This document shows, piece after piece, positions 52,250 through 61,427 of a DNA stretch of 64,000 nt. Position 1 is the first letter of the stretch. Each line of letters begins with the position of its first letter. Both the position numbers and the translations under genes were made by a program. Source of the DNA: a bacterium. Its GTDB lineage: Bacteria > Krumholzibacteriota > Krumholzibacteriia > LZORAL124-64-63. The stretch spans positions 4,154,001-4,218,000 of the forward strand of contig JADJQR010000001.1 in the NCBI GenBank assembly GCA_016712675.1, given 5' to 3'. The notes under the pieces were generated by a model. That model was not told the origin of the DNA. It did no database searches and saw only the letters and a list, made by a program, of their open reading frames with translations.

Positions 52250-53709
52250 TCCGACGCCTGCTCCCGCACGACAGTCTGCGCACACGGATCCTCCTGGCCA
52301 CGGGCGCCACGATCACGCTTGTGATGATGGTCGTCTCGTGGGGAATCCTGCTGCAGTGGCGGCGCACGGTTCTGGCCAAGGAGCAGGACTACGCCCACGC
52401 CGTCGTGCAGGCCTTCTCCGTCAACGCGCTGGAGTCGCTGATCGCCGAGGAGAACGACCTGGCGCCGGGAGAAGGTTCGCTCGAGGGCTACGCGGCGGAC
52501 TTCGTGCGGCAGAATCCGCGCTTGCGCCACATCGTCGTCGTGGACGCCGACGGGGACCTGATCGCCGGCAGCGCCGGCACGTTGCCGGCGTCGCCGACAA
52601 CGAACAACGGGGGCACGTTGGCGCGCCCCGGCCCGGTGTCCTGGTTCCGCAATGATGGCGACCGCGGCTGGATCCTCGAGACGGAGTTGGCCCTGCGCAC
52701 GGGCAGCCGTCACTGGGGCCGGGTGCTGGTGGGCATCGAGGCCGACTCCGTGCGCCGGGAGCTGCTCCGGGCCTTCCTGCTGCTGCTTGGCCTGGTCGTG
52801 GCCATCACCGGCGCGATGCTCGCCGTGCTCTGGACCCTGCTGGACCGGCTGCTCCGTTCGCTGCGCGACCTGGTGGGGGCCATGGATCGCCTGGACCTCG
52901 GCGAAGCGGGACTGCCCGAGTTGCCGCCGCGCGCCGACGAGATCGGCGTTCTGTTCCGGCATTTCCAGGAGATGGGTCAGCGGTTGCGCCGTTCGCGCCG
53001 CGAGCTGCTGGACGCCCGTGAGCAGGTCTACCACGCGGAACGGCTGGCGGCGGCCGGACGCCTGGCCGCCGGCGTCGCGCACGAGATCAACAACCCCATC
53101 AACGGCGTACGCAACTGCATCTACGCCATCCGCCGGGATCCGACCGACACGGCGCAGACCCTGGAATACCTCGGCATGATGGACGAGGGTCTCGAGCGCG
53201 CCGCAGCCATCGTCAAGAAGCTTCTCGGGTTCGCCCGCAAGCAGGAGCCGGCCCGGCAGCCCTTGGAGCTCAACGCGGCCATCGCTTCGGTGGCACGACT
53301 GCTGTCCTTCGACTGCGAGCGGCGGCGGGTCCGGCTCGATCTGGATCTGGCGCCGGATCTGCCGCTGGTGACAGGCGACATGCAACTCCTGCAGGATGTG
53401 TTCACCAATCTGCTCATCAATGCGGTCGACGCCATCGGCCAGGACGGCGCGATAACCGTGACCTCGCGCCATGTCGATCGCCAGGTCCGGGTCACCGTCG
53501 CCGATGACGGACCCGGCATCAGACACGAGGACCTGCCGCGCGTGTTCGATCCGTTCTTCACGACGAAGGCGCCAGGTGAAGGCACCGGCCTGGGACTGTC
53601 GATCTCGCTCGGCATCGTCGAGGCGCATGGCGGCCGCATCCGGGCAGGGAGTGAACCGGGCGGCGGCGCCGCTTTCATCGTCACGCTGCCGACGGAGGAT
53701 GTGACGTGA
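52246..53709 (+). CDS. Sensor histidine kinase
   Basis: 487 residues. Two membrane helices (about 14-38 and 172-197) enclose a periplasmic sensor domain of ~130 residues. A HAMP-like linker, phosphoacceptor motif AAGVAHEINNPING and an ATPase domain (NLLINAVDAIG, DDGPGI, GTGLGLSIS) follow. The type pairs with NtrC-like regulators. Its GTG overlaps the PhnD-like gene and its stop overlaps the response-regulator start, so the three are translated as a unit: binding protein, kinase, activator. Confidence 0.92.
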   Translation: MIRRLLPHDSLRTRILLATGATITLVMMVVSWGILLQWRRTVLAKEQDYAHAVVQAFSVNALESLIAEENDLAPGEGSLEGYAADFVRQNPRLRHIVVVDADGDLIAGSAGTLPASPTTNNGGTLARPGPVSWFRNDGDRGWILETELALRTGSRHWGRVLVGIEADSVRRELLRAFLLLLGLVVAITGAMLAVLWTLLDRLLRSLRDLVGAMDRLDLGEAGLPELPPRADEIGVLFRHFQEMGQRLRRSRRELLDAREQVYHAERLAAAGRLAAGVAHEINNPINGVRNCIYAIRRDPTDTAQTLEYLGMMDEGLERAAAIVKKLLGFARKQEPARQPLELNAAIASVARLLSFDCERRRVRLDLDLAPDLPLVTGDMQLLQDVFTNLLINAVDAIGQDGAITVTSRHVDRQVRVTVADDGPGIRHEDLPRVFDPFFTTKAPGEGTGLGLSISLGIVEAHGGRIRAGSEPGGGAAFIVTLPTEDVT

Positions 53710-55049
53710 GGATCCTGCTGGTCGAGGACGAGAGGATGACGCGTGTCGCTCTGGCCGGCACGTTGACGCGGGAAGGCCACGAGGTGGTCGCCTGCGCCGA
53801 CGGCACGGCGGGCCTCGGGGCGCTGGGCACGGGCGAGTTCGAGGCGGTCCTGACCGACCTGCGGCTTCCCGGCGCCAGCGGACTGGACCTGTTGCGCGAA
53901 GCCCAGCGCCGCGGCGGTCGGGCCAAGGTGGTCATCATGACCGCCTTCGCCTCGACAGACTCCGCCATCGAGGCCCTGCGCCTTGGCGCCTACGACTACG
54001 TGAGCAAGCCGTTCCGGCCGGAGGAGATCCTGACGATCCTCGGCCACATCGAACAGCTTCACTCGGTACAGCGCGAGAACCGCGAGTTGAAACGCCGGAT
54101 CCGCGGACTGGGTGACGCCGGCATCGTCGGCAGCTCGCCGGTCATGCGCGCGCTGCGAGAGACCATCCGGGCCGTCGCGCCCGGGGGCCATACCGTGCTC
54201 ATCACGGGTCCCAGCGGCACGGGCAAGGAAGTGGCGGCGCGCGCGCTCCATGAGCTGAGCACGCGCGCCTCGGGGCCGTTCGTCGCGATCAACTGCGCCG
54301 CCCTCCCCGAGACGCTGCTGGAGAGCGAGCTGTTCGGCTACCGGAAGGGCGCCTTCACCGGCGCCGACCGCGACCACCAGGGCTACTTCGAGAGCGCACG
54401 CGGCGGTACGCTCTTCCTCGACGACATCGACGACGTGCCGGTGTCGATGCAGGTCAAGCTGCTGCGCGTGATCCAGGAGCGCGAGGTGCATCCGGTGGGT
54501 TCCCGCCGACCCGTGCCGATCGACATCCGCCTGGTCGCGGCGGCCAAGACCGACTTGAAGGGCCTGGTGGCGGGCGGGACCTTCCGCGCCGACCTCTACT
54601 ACCGGCTCAACGTCATCCCGCTGCGGATGCCCCTGCTGCGCGAGCGCCGCGAGGACATCCCTGAACTCGTGCGCCACTTCGTGACCAGGCACGGCGGTGA
54701 CGTCCAGCGCTGCCACCTGGACCCACACCAGAGCCGCCTGCTCGCCGCCCACGACTGGCCTGGCAATGTGCGCGAGCTGGAGAACCTCGTGGAACGCTGG
54801 CTGGCGCTGCCGGACCACGACCTGCGTGAACTGCTGGGGGAATCTCCGCCGCGCCCGCGCGCGGTGCCGGCTTCGCCGCCGGAGTTGCCGCACGTGGACG
54901 GCGAAGCCGTGGACTACCGCGAGTACATGGATCGCTGCGAACGCCGGCTGCTGGACTGGGCCCTGGCCCGCAGCGGCGGGAACGTGACCACAGCCGCGCG
55001 GCTCCTTCAGCTGCCGCGCAGCACGCTGCGAAGCAGGCTGGAGAACTGA
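53706..55049 (+). CDS. Sigma-54-dependent response regulator (NtrC family)
   Basis: 447 residues. The receiver domain (1-120) has the acceptor Asp in TDLRLPG. The AAA+ domain has Walker A GPSGTGKE, the sigma-54 contact loop GAFTGAD and Walker B GGTLFLDDI. A Fis-type HTH is at the C-terminus (TTAARLLQLPRSTLRSRL). It activates sigma-54 promoters upon phosphorylation by the kinase encoded just before. The most likely target is the divergent transporter/porin operon, although no clean -24/-12 element was found there. Confidence 0.93.
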   Translation: MRILLVEDERMTRVALAGTLTREGHEVVACADGTAGLGALGTGEFEAVLTDLRLPGASGLDLLREAQRRGGRAKVVIMTAFASTDSAIEALRLGAYDYVSKPFRPEEILTILGHIEQLHSVQRENRELKRRIRGLGDAGIVGSSPVMRALRETIRAVAPGGHTVLITGPSGTGKEVAARALHELSTRASGPFVAINCAALPETLLESELFGYRKGAFTGADRDHQGYFESARGGTLFLDDIDDVPVSMQVKLLRVIQEREVHPVGSRRPVPIDIRLVAAAKTDLKGLVAGGTFRADLYYRLNVIPLRMPLLRERREDIPELVRHFVTRHGGDVQRCHLDPHQSRLLAAHDWPGNVRELENLVERWLALPDHDLRELLGESPPRPRAVPASPPELPHVDGEAVDYREYMDRCERRLLDWALARSGGNVTTAARLLQLPRSTLRSRLEN

Positions 55050-55107
55050 GCATCGGAATCCGCGGCGACCGGTTCCCGGGCGGGGCCGGCATGCACAGGG
55101 AGCGCAC

Positions 55108-56016
55108 ATGCTGACGGTGGCCCAGTTGCGCACATTCGAGGTGGTCGCCCGCCTGAACAGCTTCTCGCGTGCCGCGCAGGAGCTGCACCTGTCGCAGCCG
55201 GCCATCAGCGCCCAGGTCGCGACGCTGGAAAAAGCCCTGGGCGTACAGCTGTTCGATCGCGTCGGGCGGCGCGTCGTGCTGACCGCGGCAGGCGCAGCCC
55301 TGCAACGTGCTGCCATCGACATCAACGCCCGACTCGGAGCCCTGACACGCGAACTGCGGGACCTGGCGGAGCTGAAGGCCGGCTCGCTGCGGATCGGGGC
55401 GAGCCAGGTCGTAGGCGTCTACCTGATGCCGGAGATCCTGGCTGCCTTTCGCCGCCTCTATCCGGCCATCGAGCTGACAGTGCGCGTCGAGGCCGCGAGC
55501 CGGATCCTGGATATGGTGGCGGGCGACGAGCTCGACGTCGCGCTGGTCGGCGAAGGCGCGCCCGTCGCGGACGACCGCGTCCGCCGCCGGCCGATTCGGC
55601 GCGACGAACTGCTGGTGATCGTCCCGCGGGGCCACGTCTTCGCCGAAATGGCGAGCGTGCCGCCTTCAAGCCTGGCCCAGATGACGTTCCTGCTGCCACG
55701 GCTCGACTCCGCCAGTTCGCGCACGTTACTGGAGCAGCTGGAAGCCGAAGGCATCCGCCCGCAGTCGGTGCTCGAACTGGGCAATGTGGGCGCCGTGAAA
55801 CGTGCTGTCGAAGCGGGCCTGGGCATCTCGGTGGTGTCGCGCTGCGCCGTGCTGCACGAATTGGCCGACCGGCGCCTCTGCCCGGTCTCCATCACGGGAC
55901 TCGACCTCGAGCGCCAGATCGCCTTGTGCTGGTCGCGAGAGCGCCCGCCCTCGGCCTGCTGCACGGCCTTCATGGACCTGGTCGCACGCGACTGGCCACG
56001 ATCGTTGCCCGACTGA
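55108..56016 (+). CDS. LysR-family regulator (CysB/CbbR-like)
   Basis: 302 residues. N-terminal HTH (SFSRAAQELHLSQPAISAQV) and a periplasmic-binding-like effector domain (GSLRIGASQVVGVYLMPEIL), the typical LysR length. It stands 58 bp after the sigma-54 regulator and converges on the next minus-strand gene. It may act on this gene or on the transporter operon. The effector is unknown; CbbR/CysB relatives sense small phosphate- or sulfur-containing metabolites. Confidence 0.9.
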   Translation: MLTVAQLRTFEVVARLNSFSRAAQELHLSQPAISAQVATLEKALGVQLFDRVGRRVVLTAAGAALQRAAIDINARLGALTRELRDLAELKAGSLRIGASQVVGVYLMPEILAAFRRLYPAIELTVRVEAASRILDMVAGDELDVALVGEGAPVADDRVRRRPIRRDELLVIVPRGHVFAEMASVPPSSLAQMTFLLPRLDSASSRTLLEQLEAEGIRPQSVLELGNVGAVKRAVEAGLGISVVSRCAVLHELADRRLCPVSITGLDLERQIALCWSRERPPSACCTAFMDLVARDWPRSLPD

Positions 56017-56039
56017 GAGGCTGTCGGCGGCGCTTGCGC

Positions 56040-56678
56040 TCAGTACAGGCCGACGACCCGCTTGGCCGCGCGCAGGTAGTTGGTGTTCGGCAGGGCGGCG
56101 ATCCCCAGCCCCTCGATGACGTCCTTCATGCCCGCGTAGTTCTCGCTCTCGGCGCAGGCCGTCTCGACCTGGGCGCCGTTGAACCACACGGTGGCGTACT
56201 CGCAGATGATGCCGTCGATCGTGAACCCGTAGCGCATCTTCTCGACCGAGACCACGCGCAGTTCGGGATGACGCCGCGCCTTCTCGATGAACGCGTCGAT
56301 GGTGTAGACGTCCTGGTCGAGAGGCATCGCCACCTTGAGGTGCCCGAGGATCCTCTCGATTTCCGTCTGCGGCACCGGAAACTGGAACTTGCCGCGCGGC
56401 TGGAAGATCTCGTAGCCCTCCGGCGTCTGCCCGACCTTCGTCTTGATGTCCAGCAGGCCGTCCCTGACCTTGACGTTCGCCTCGTCCGTGTTGACCGAGA
56501 GGAAATAGGTCTCGGCCGGCATGCGGCGCGCCTGATACAGCACTGTCCTGCCGTTGTACATGTGCGCCCGGACGGTCTCGACGACCCCTTGGCCGAAGAC
56601 ACGGAACTCGGCGCGCGGGACGATCTTCGCGGCGTCGGCGGCGGAAGTGGCCTGGTTCCTGGCGAAGACGTCGGACAT
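56040..56678 (-). CDS. Conserved protein, possibly CYTH-like
   Basis: 212 residues, no signal or membrane helix. Strand patterns RAEFRVFGQG, ANVKVRDGLLDIKTK and EKMRYGFTIDGIICEYATVW, and a helical end (GMKDVIEGLGI), recall the CYTH tunnel fold. The ExExK motif is absent, so at best this is a divergent member, and the assignment is tentative. It is separated by only 23 bp from the convergent LysR gene. The ATG at 56678 follows AGGAGACTTG. Confidence 0.5.
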   Translation of the reverse strand: MSDVFARNQATSAADAAKIVPRAEFRVFGQGVVETVRAHMYNGRTVLYQARRMPAETYFLSVNTDEANVKVRDGLLDIKTKVGQTPEGYEIFQPRGKFQFPVPQTEIERILGHLKVAMPLDQDVYTIDAFIEKARRHPELRVVSVEKMRYGFTIDGIICEYATVWFNGAQVETACAESENYAGMKDVIEGLGIAALPNTNYLRAAKRVVGLY

Positions 56679-57159
56679 GTCAAGTCTCCTGGGCGACCGC
56701 GGCGGTGCGGCGGCCGGGAAGGGTCGGCAACGGGACTGCGCTCGCGTTCGACGCGCGCAGAGCGCAACGCTCGGCACCCCGGTGGCTCCCGGGCTGACGC
56801 CCATGATCGAGGCCGGTAGCATAGCAACGGATGCGCCGACGCGTCCAATCAATCCTGATGATCGTTCATATAGAGTTGAGCTTATTAGCATACGGATGAA
56901 ACAAGTTAGGATTTCGTAAACGCGCACCAGCGGGAGCCGTCGCGCGTGTTTTTTGCGGTTTGCGCTTTACTGGCGTCGAGGTGCGCCCTACACTCGTGGC
57001 GAGACCGCAGAAAGTGCGAACCGACCGGACCATGGACACCTTCCGGCAGAGCCCCCGGCGCCCGACCGGGCCCGCGCCAACGGCGGCAGCTGCCCGCCGT
57101 CACGTGGCCGGCGTTCAGCCGCTCCACACCACCCTTCCCTACACCAAGGCGGTCTCACG
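56679..57159. other. Divergent intergenic region
   Basis: 481 bp between divergent genes. The part from 56845 to 56925 is distinctly A/T-rich and is the likely control region for both. No confident promoter hexamers or dyads were identified. Confidence 0.4.
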
Positions 57160-59244
57160 ATGAGTGGTTGCCACCGGCTCCTGTTGCCCATCCTGCTGCT
57201 GTCGAGCCTGCTGCCGCTGCAGGCCGTCGCGGACGTCGTGATCAACGAGATCATGTACAATTCGCCGTTCACGCCGGATGTCGAGTACATCGAGTTGACG
57301 AACATGGGACCCGCAGCGGTCAATCTCGGCGACTGGTATCTCCTGGACTCCGACCTGGGGCATCCGCGCTGCTACCTGTCCGGGACGCTGGCAGCCGGCG
57401 GCTACCTGGTCATCGCCGCTGATGTCGCGATCTTCGCTGTGCAGTTCCCCGGCGTGGCCAACCTCAACCCGCAGGGCTTCGATCCGGGCGGCACCGGGTT
57501 CGGCCTCGGGAACGGCAGTGACACGGTCAATCTCTTCAACGACGATGACCTATTGGTCGACACGGTCGCGTACCAGGACCGCGGTGCCTGGCCGACGGCG
57601 GCCGACGGACAGGGTTCGTCGCTTGAGCTGGTCAACCCTGCGCTGGACAACTCAGTGGCGGCGAACTGGCTGGCCAGCGGTCCGGTCGGCGGCACGCCTG
57701 GCGCCGTGAACTCCGTGTACGCGGCCAACTCGGCGCCGACCTGCGGCAACGGCGCCCGCGACATCGACCTGCCGACGGCTGCCGACGCCGTCACGGTAAC
57801 CGTCGAGGCGCAGGACGCCGAGGCGCTGGCGGGCGTCGCGCTCTGGGTGAGCACCGGCGGCGCCTACGCCACGACCCCGATGCTCGACGACGGATTGCAC
57901 GGTGACGGCGCCGCCGGTGACGGCGTGTTCGGTGCGCAGATCTCCGCCCAGGCCAACGGCACGCTCGTGAGATACTACGCGGTGGCCACCGACGCGATCG
58001 GCCAGGCCGAATCTTGGCCGAACGGCGCCCCGGCCGACTACCGTGCGTACACCGTCGGCCACCTGCCGCCGCGCCTGGTCGTCAACGAGATCGTGGCCAG
58101 CAACGTGGCCGGCGCCGTCGACGACATGGGCGAGCACGAAGACTGGATCGAGATCTTCAACCCGGGCAGCGTGGCGGTCGACCTGGGTGGGATGTACCTG
58201 ACCGATGACTTCGGCAACCGCAACAAGTGGGAGATCCCGGCCGGCGTCACGATTGGCGCCGGTGCTCGCCTGGTCTTCTGGGCGGACGAACAGCCCGAAC
58301 AGGGGCCGCTGCACGCCGATGTCAAGCTCTCGGCGAGCGGCGAGGAAGTGGCGGTCTGCACCGCGCGCGATTTCGGGAACGTGCGGATCCACGGCTTCAA
58401 GTTCGGACCCGTCGCCGCCGACGTGGCTGTCGGTTACCGGCCGGACTTCGGCGGCGTGGCTCCGGCAGGTCTCGAGGCGCAGCCCGAGTACCTGACAACG
58501 CCGACCCCGGGCGCGGACAACGGCTCGTCGGCGCTCTACTCTACCGTCTGCATCAACGAGTTCCACACGACGAGCCTGGGCGGCGGCGTCGACGACTGGG
58601 TCGAGCTCTACAACCGAGGTGCCACACCCGTCGATATCGGCGGTTGGTACCTGTCGGACAACCGCACCGACAACCTCAAGTACCAGTTCCCAGCCGGCAC
58701 GGTCCTTTCCGCCGGCGGCTACTACAGCGTGGACGAGGAGACGCTCGGGTTCGGCTTCAGTTCCGCCGGCGAGGTCGTCGTGCTGACCGCTCCGGACGGA
58801 ACGAGCGGGTTGGACTTCCACGACTTCCAGGCCCAGACACCGGACCGCAGCCGGGGCCGCTTCCCCGACGGCGCCGGCCTATGGGGCTACTTCGCCGGAC
58901 CGTCGCGCGGTGCGGCGAACCTGGCGCCGGCCGCGGCGGACGACGACGATGCCGCGTTGCCGCGGCCGCTGGTATCGGCGGTGCGGGCGGTGCCGAATCC
59001 GTTCAATCCCCAAACCGAGATCCGGTTCGAGTTGGGGAAGGCGCAGGACGTCGGGGTTGTCATCTTCGACGTCCGCGGCCGGCGCGTGCGGACCCTGCAC
59101 GAGGGCCCGCTGGCGGCCGGCCACGTTGCCCTGCGCTGGGACGGGCGCGACGACAATGGCGCCCGGCTGCCTAGCGGAGTCTACTCCGCGCGCGTCGTCG
59201 CCGGCGGCGCGGCGCACCGCAGCAAGGTGCTGCTGCTTAAGTGA
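57160..59244 (+). CDS. Secreted protein with three lamin-tail domains and FlgD-like sorting domain
   Basis: 694 residues; signal peptide to about residue 23. LTD 1 starts DVVINEIMYNSPF, LTD 2 is near 308-440 (VVNEIVASN, DWIEIFNPG) and LTD 3 is near 462-595 (VCINEFHTTS, DDWVELYNRG). An Ig-like domain follows the first LTD. The C-terminal ~90 residues (VPNPFNPQTEIRFELG, FDVRGRRVRTL, PSGVYSARV) form a FlgD/type-IX-like domain. It is a surface protein of unknown target. The ATG at 57160 begins the signal peptide; the frame is open 69 codons upstream. Confidence 0.85.
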   Translation: MSGCHRLLLPILLLSSLLPLQAVADVVINEIMYNSPFTPDVEYIELTNMGPAAVNLGDWYLLDSDLGHPRCYLSGTLAAGGYLVIAADVAIFAVQFPGVANLNPQGFDPGGTGFGLGNGSDTVNLFNDDDLLVDTVAYQDRGAWPTAADGQGSSLELVNPALDNSVAANWLASGPVGGTPGAVNSVYAANSAPTCGNGARDIDLPTAADAVTVTVEAQDAEALAGVALWVSTGGAYATTPMLDDGLHGDGAAGDGVFGAQISAQANGTLVRYYAVATDAIGQAESWPNGAPADYRAYTVGHLPPRLVVNEIVASNVAGAVDDMGEHEDWIEIFNPGSVAVDLGGMYLTDDFGNRNKWEIPAGVTIGAGARLVFWADEQPEQGPLHADVKLSASGEEVAVCTARDFGNVRIHGFKFGPVAADVAVGYRPDFGGVAPAGLEAQPEYLTTPTPGADNGSSALYSTVCINEFHTTSLGGGVDDWVELYNRGATPVDIGGWYLSDNRTDNLKYQFPAGTVLSAGGYYSVDEETLGFGFSSAGEVVVLTAPDGTSGLDFHDFQAQTPDRSRGRFPDGAGLWGYFAGPSRGAANLAPAAADDDDAALPRPLVSAVRAVPNPFNPQTEIRFELGKAQDVGVVIFDVRGRRVRTLHEGPLAAGHVALRWDGRDDNGARLPSGVYSARVVAGGAAHRSKVLLLK

Positions 59245-59252
59245 TCGGTTTT

Positions 59253-59280
59253 CCCGGCCGGACCTGCGGGTCCGGCCGGG
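59253..59280 (+). terminator. Strong GC hairpin after the triple-LTD gene
   Basis: CCCGGCCGGACC (59253-59264) pairs perfectly with GGTCCGGCCGGG (59269-59280) across a TGCG loop, just after the stop at 59244. There is no U-tract on the plus-strand exit, so it may rather be an mRNA-stabilising or partial terminator structure. Confidence 0.5.
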
Positions 59281-59330
59281 GGGCCGGGGGCATGCCGCGC
59301 CCGGCTGTTACACCAAAGGAGGCTCACAAC

Positions 59331-59933
59331 ATGCGTACTGCTACTGCCCTGGTCCTGACCCTCATGCTGGCGGCGGGCGCCGCCCTGGCAGCCAACGAAC
59401 TGATCGTCACGGAGATCATGTACAACTCGTCGGAGAGCACTGATGTCGAGTGGTTCGAGCTGTACAACAACAGCGACGTGATACTGGACCTGACGGGCTG
59501 GTATGTGCTGGACGACAACCTGACGCACACCCGCGTACCGCTGTCCGGGACGATGGTACCTGGCGCGGTCATGGTGGTGGCCGGTACCGAAGCGCTGTTC
59601 ACTGCCAAGTACCCCGGGGTGACCAACTACTTCCCCGCTTGCTTCCAGACGTACGGCGTCGAGTGGTCGCTGGGCAACAGCGGTGACCAGATCAACGTCT
59701 TCGACGCGTCCGAGCAGCTGGTCTGTTCGGTCCTGTTCGACGACGGCGCTCCGTGGCCGACGTCGCCCGACGGCAGCGGGCCTTCGCTGGTCCTGGTCGA
59801 CGCCGCCTGCCCCGACTACTCGGACGGCACCTGCTGGGCCGCGGGCGCGAACGACGGCACTCCCGGCGTCCTGACCCAGACGGTGTCCGAAGAAGCCAGC
59901 ACCTGGGGCGGGGTCAAGAGCCTGTTCCGCTGA
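59331..59933 (+). CDS. Secreted lamin-tail protein with C-terminal GGVKSLFR tag
   Basis: 200 residues; signal peptide to about 21. The body is a single LTD (LIVTEIMYNSSESTDVEWFE, TGWYVLDDN) closely resembling the first LTD of the upstream neighbour (EIMYNS, DVE.E, DWYLLD), so one may be derived from the other. It ends STWGGVKSLFR, near-identical to the end of the secreted protein at 33394-34035. AAAGGAGG provides a strong ribosome site. Confidence 0.8.
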   Translation: MRTATALVLTLMLAAGAALAANELIVTEIMYNSSESTDVEWFELYNNSDVILDLTGWYVLDDNLTHTRVPLSGTMVPGAVMVVAGTEALFTAKYPGVTNYFPACFQTYGVEWSLGNSGDQINVFDASEQLVCSVLFDDGAPWPTSPDGSGPSLVLVDAACPDYSDGTCWAAGANDGTPGVLTQTVSEEASTWGGVKSLFR

Positions 59934-59950
59934 TATGGTATGGTCCGGAT

Positions 59951-59986
59951 CAGGGGCCGCTCTCCTGGATGGGTGGGCGGCCCCTG
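59951..59986 (+). terminator. Hairpin after the tagged LTD gene
   Basis: CAGGGGCCGC (59951-59960) and GCGGCCCCTG (59977-59986) form a perfect 10-bp stem with a 16-base loop, 18 bp after the stop. Confidence 0.55.
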
Positions 59987-60171
59987 CGCGCACGATCCGG
60001 ACTTCGCTCCGGCTCGGCGCTCGCGCCAGAGGCGTGGCTGCGCATCCCCATTGACAAGCCGATAGCTGCGGAGTACCTGTACGGAGCGACCGTGACGCAC
60101 CCGCAGCTGGCCCCGTCGAGCGCGCGTCATGACGCAGTCGGAGCTCCCCATGTCACCGCAAGGCTGGTTCC

Positions 60172-60924
60172 ATGTCGTATGTCGAGACGGACCACGCGCA
60201 ACCGGCGCGCCACAATCCCGAGCTGCACGCGATCGCGATCCGCGAGCTTCGGGCGCTCGGAGCCGGTCATGTGCTCGACCTGCCGTCCGGTCCCGGCTAC
60301 CTCGTGCGCGACCTGCAGGCTCTCGGCTTCACCGGCGTCGCCGGCGAGATCGTCACCAGCTTGCACTGTTTCGATGACGTCAGCTACGCCGAAGTCGACA
60401 TGACAAGGCGTTTCCCCTTCGACAACGCGAGCTTCGACTACGTGGTCTCGATCGAAGGCATCGAGCACATTGCCGACCCGTTCGCTTTCATGGGCGAGGT
60501 GCGACGGGTGCTGCGACCGGGCGGCCGCCTGCTGCTGACCACCCCCAACGTGGGGAGCCTCGAGAGCCGCTGGCGCTTCTTCCTGTCCGGATTCCACCAG
60601 ATGGAGGCCGGCCCCATCCCACTCGACACGCCCAACATCCACTTCGAACACATCAACCCGATGACGCTCTCACAGCTCTTCTTCGTCTGCGAACGCAGCG
60701 ACCTGCGTATCGAACGAGTACTCACCTCGCGCCACCGGCGCGGCGCCCGCCTGCTGCGCCTGCTGACCGGCCCTCTCGTTGCGGCGTACGTACGCCACGA
60801 GTGCCGCCGCCACCGCGACACGGCTGTCCGCCGCGCGGCGATGTCGCGGCTGGAAGCTCTGCTTCTGTCGCCAGCGAACCTGCTGGGCGTGCACACGATT
60901 GTGGTGGCGCAAGCTCAAGATTGA
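60172..60924 (+). CDS. Class I SAM-dependent methyltransferase
   Basis: 250 residues. Methyltransferase_11-type core: VLDLPSGPGY (motif I), FDNASFDYVVSIEGIEHI (motifs II-III) and EVRRVLRPGGRLLLTTPNV. The basic C-terminal part (SRHRRGARLLRLL, AYVRHECRRHRD) may contact membrane or nucleic acid. The substrate is unknown; the form resembles sugar or lipid methylases near envelope genes. It converges on the hydrogenase operon with 23 bp between. Confidence 0.85.
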   Translation: MSYVETDHAQPARHNPELHAIAIRELRALGAGHVLDLPSGPGYLVRDLQALGFTGVAGEIVTSLHCFDDVSYAEVDMTRRFPFDNASFDYVVSIEGIEHIADPFAFMGEVRRVLRPGGRLLLTTPNVGSLESRWRFFLSGFHQMEAGPIPLDTPNIHFEHINPMTLSQLFFVCERSDLRIERVLTSRHRRGARLLRLLTGPLVAAYVRHECRRHRDTAVRRAAMSRLEALLLSPANLLGVHTIVVAQAQD

Positions 60925-60947
60925 CCGGGCTCGGCCTGCGGAAGCCG

Positions 60948-61427
60948 CTATTCCGGCCAGTCGAACCTCTCGGCCAGCGCTCGCACCATCGCCTCCACGT
61001 CCCGCTCGTGAACGACGAACGACACGCTGTTGACCGACGAGCTGATCGACAGCACGGTCAGCCGGTGCTCGGCTAGCGTGGCGATGAACTCGTTGGCTAG
61101 GCCGTAGCGCTCCAGGAAGTGCGGGCCGTAGACGGTCAGGATCGTCACCGGGTGCCAGGTCAGCACGCGGCGAGGCGACAGCTCGTTCGAGAGCATGGCC
61201 AGCAGGGGCTCGGCCCGCTCCAGATCGGTGCAGTTCAGGCAGAAGCAGAGATTCTCCGCATCGTCGGCGTCCCAGGCTACCGTCAGGTAGCACAACGGGA
61301 TGGCGTAGTCGCCGAAGCGCTTCAACACATTGCGCCGGTGGCCGGCCAGCGGTTCGAAGCCGCGCAGCTCGACCAGGACCAGGTCACTGCGCCGCGTCAA
61401 TCCGCCGCACTGGATCTTCCCGCTCAC
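60948..61427 (-). CDS. ACT-domain regulatory protein
   Basis: 159 residues. The second half (VTILTVYGPHFLERYGLA, then LTVLSISSSVNSVSFVVHERDVEAMVRAL) is an ACT domain like those at the end of aspartate kinases. The first half is a degenerate second ACT-like unit. No catalytic domain is attached. It is the last gene of the hydrogenase/two-component operon; its GTG overlaps the kinase stop (GTGA) behind AGGAGCAAC. A small-ligand regulatory function is inferred. Confidence 0.7.
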   Translation of the reverse strand: MSGKIQCGGLTRRSDLVLVELRGFEPLAGHRRNVLKRFGDYAIPLCYLTVAWDADDAENLCFCLNCTDLERAEPLLAMLSNELSPRRVLTWHPVTILTVYGPHFLERYGLANEFIATLAEHRLTVLSISSSVNSVSFVVHERDVEAMVRALAERFDWPE

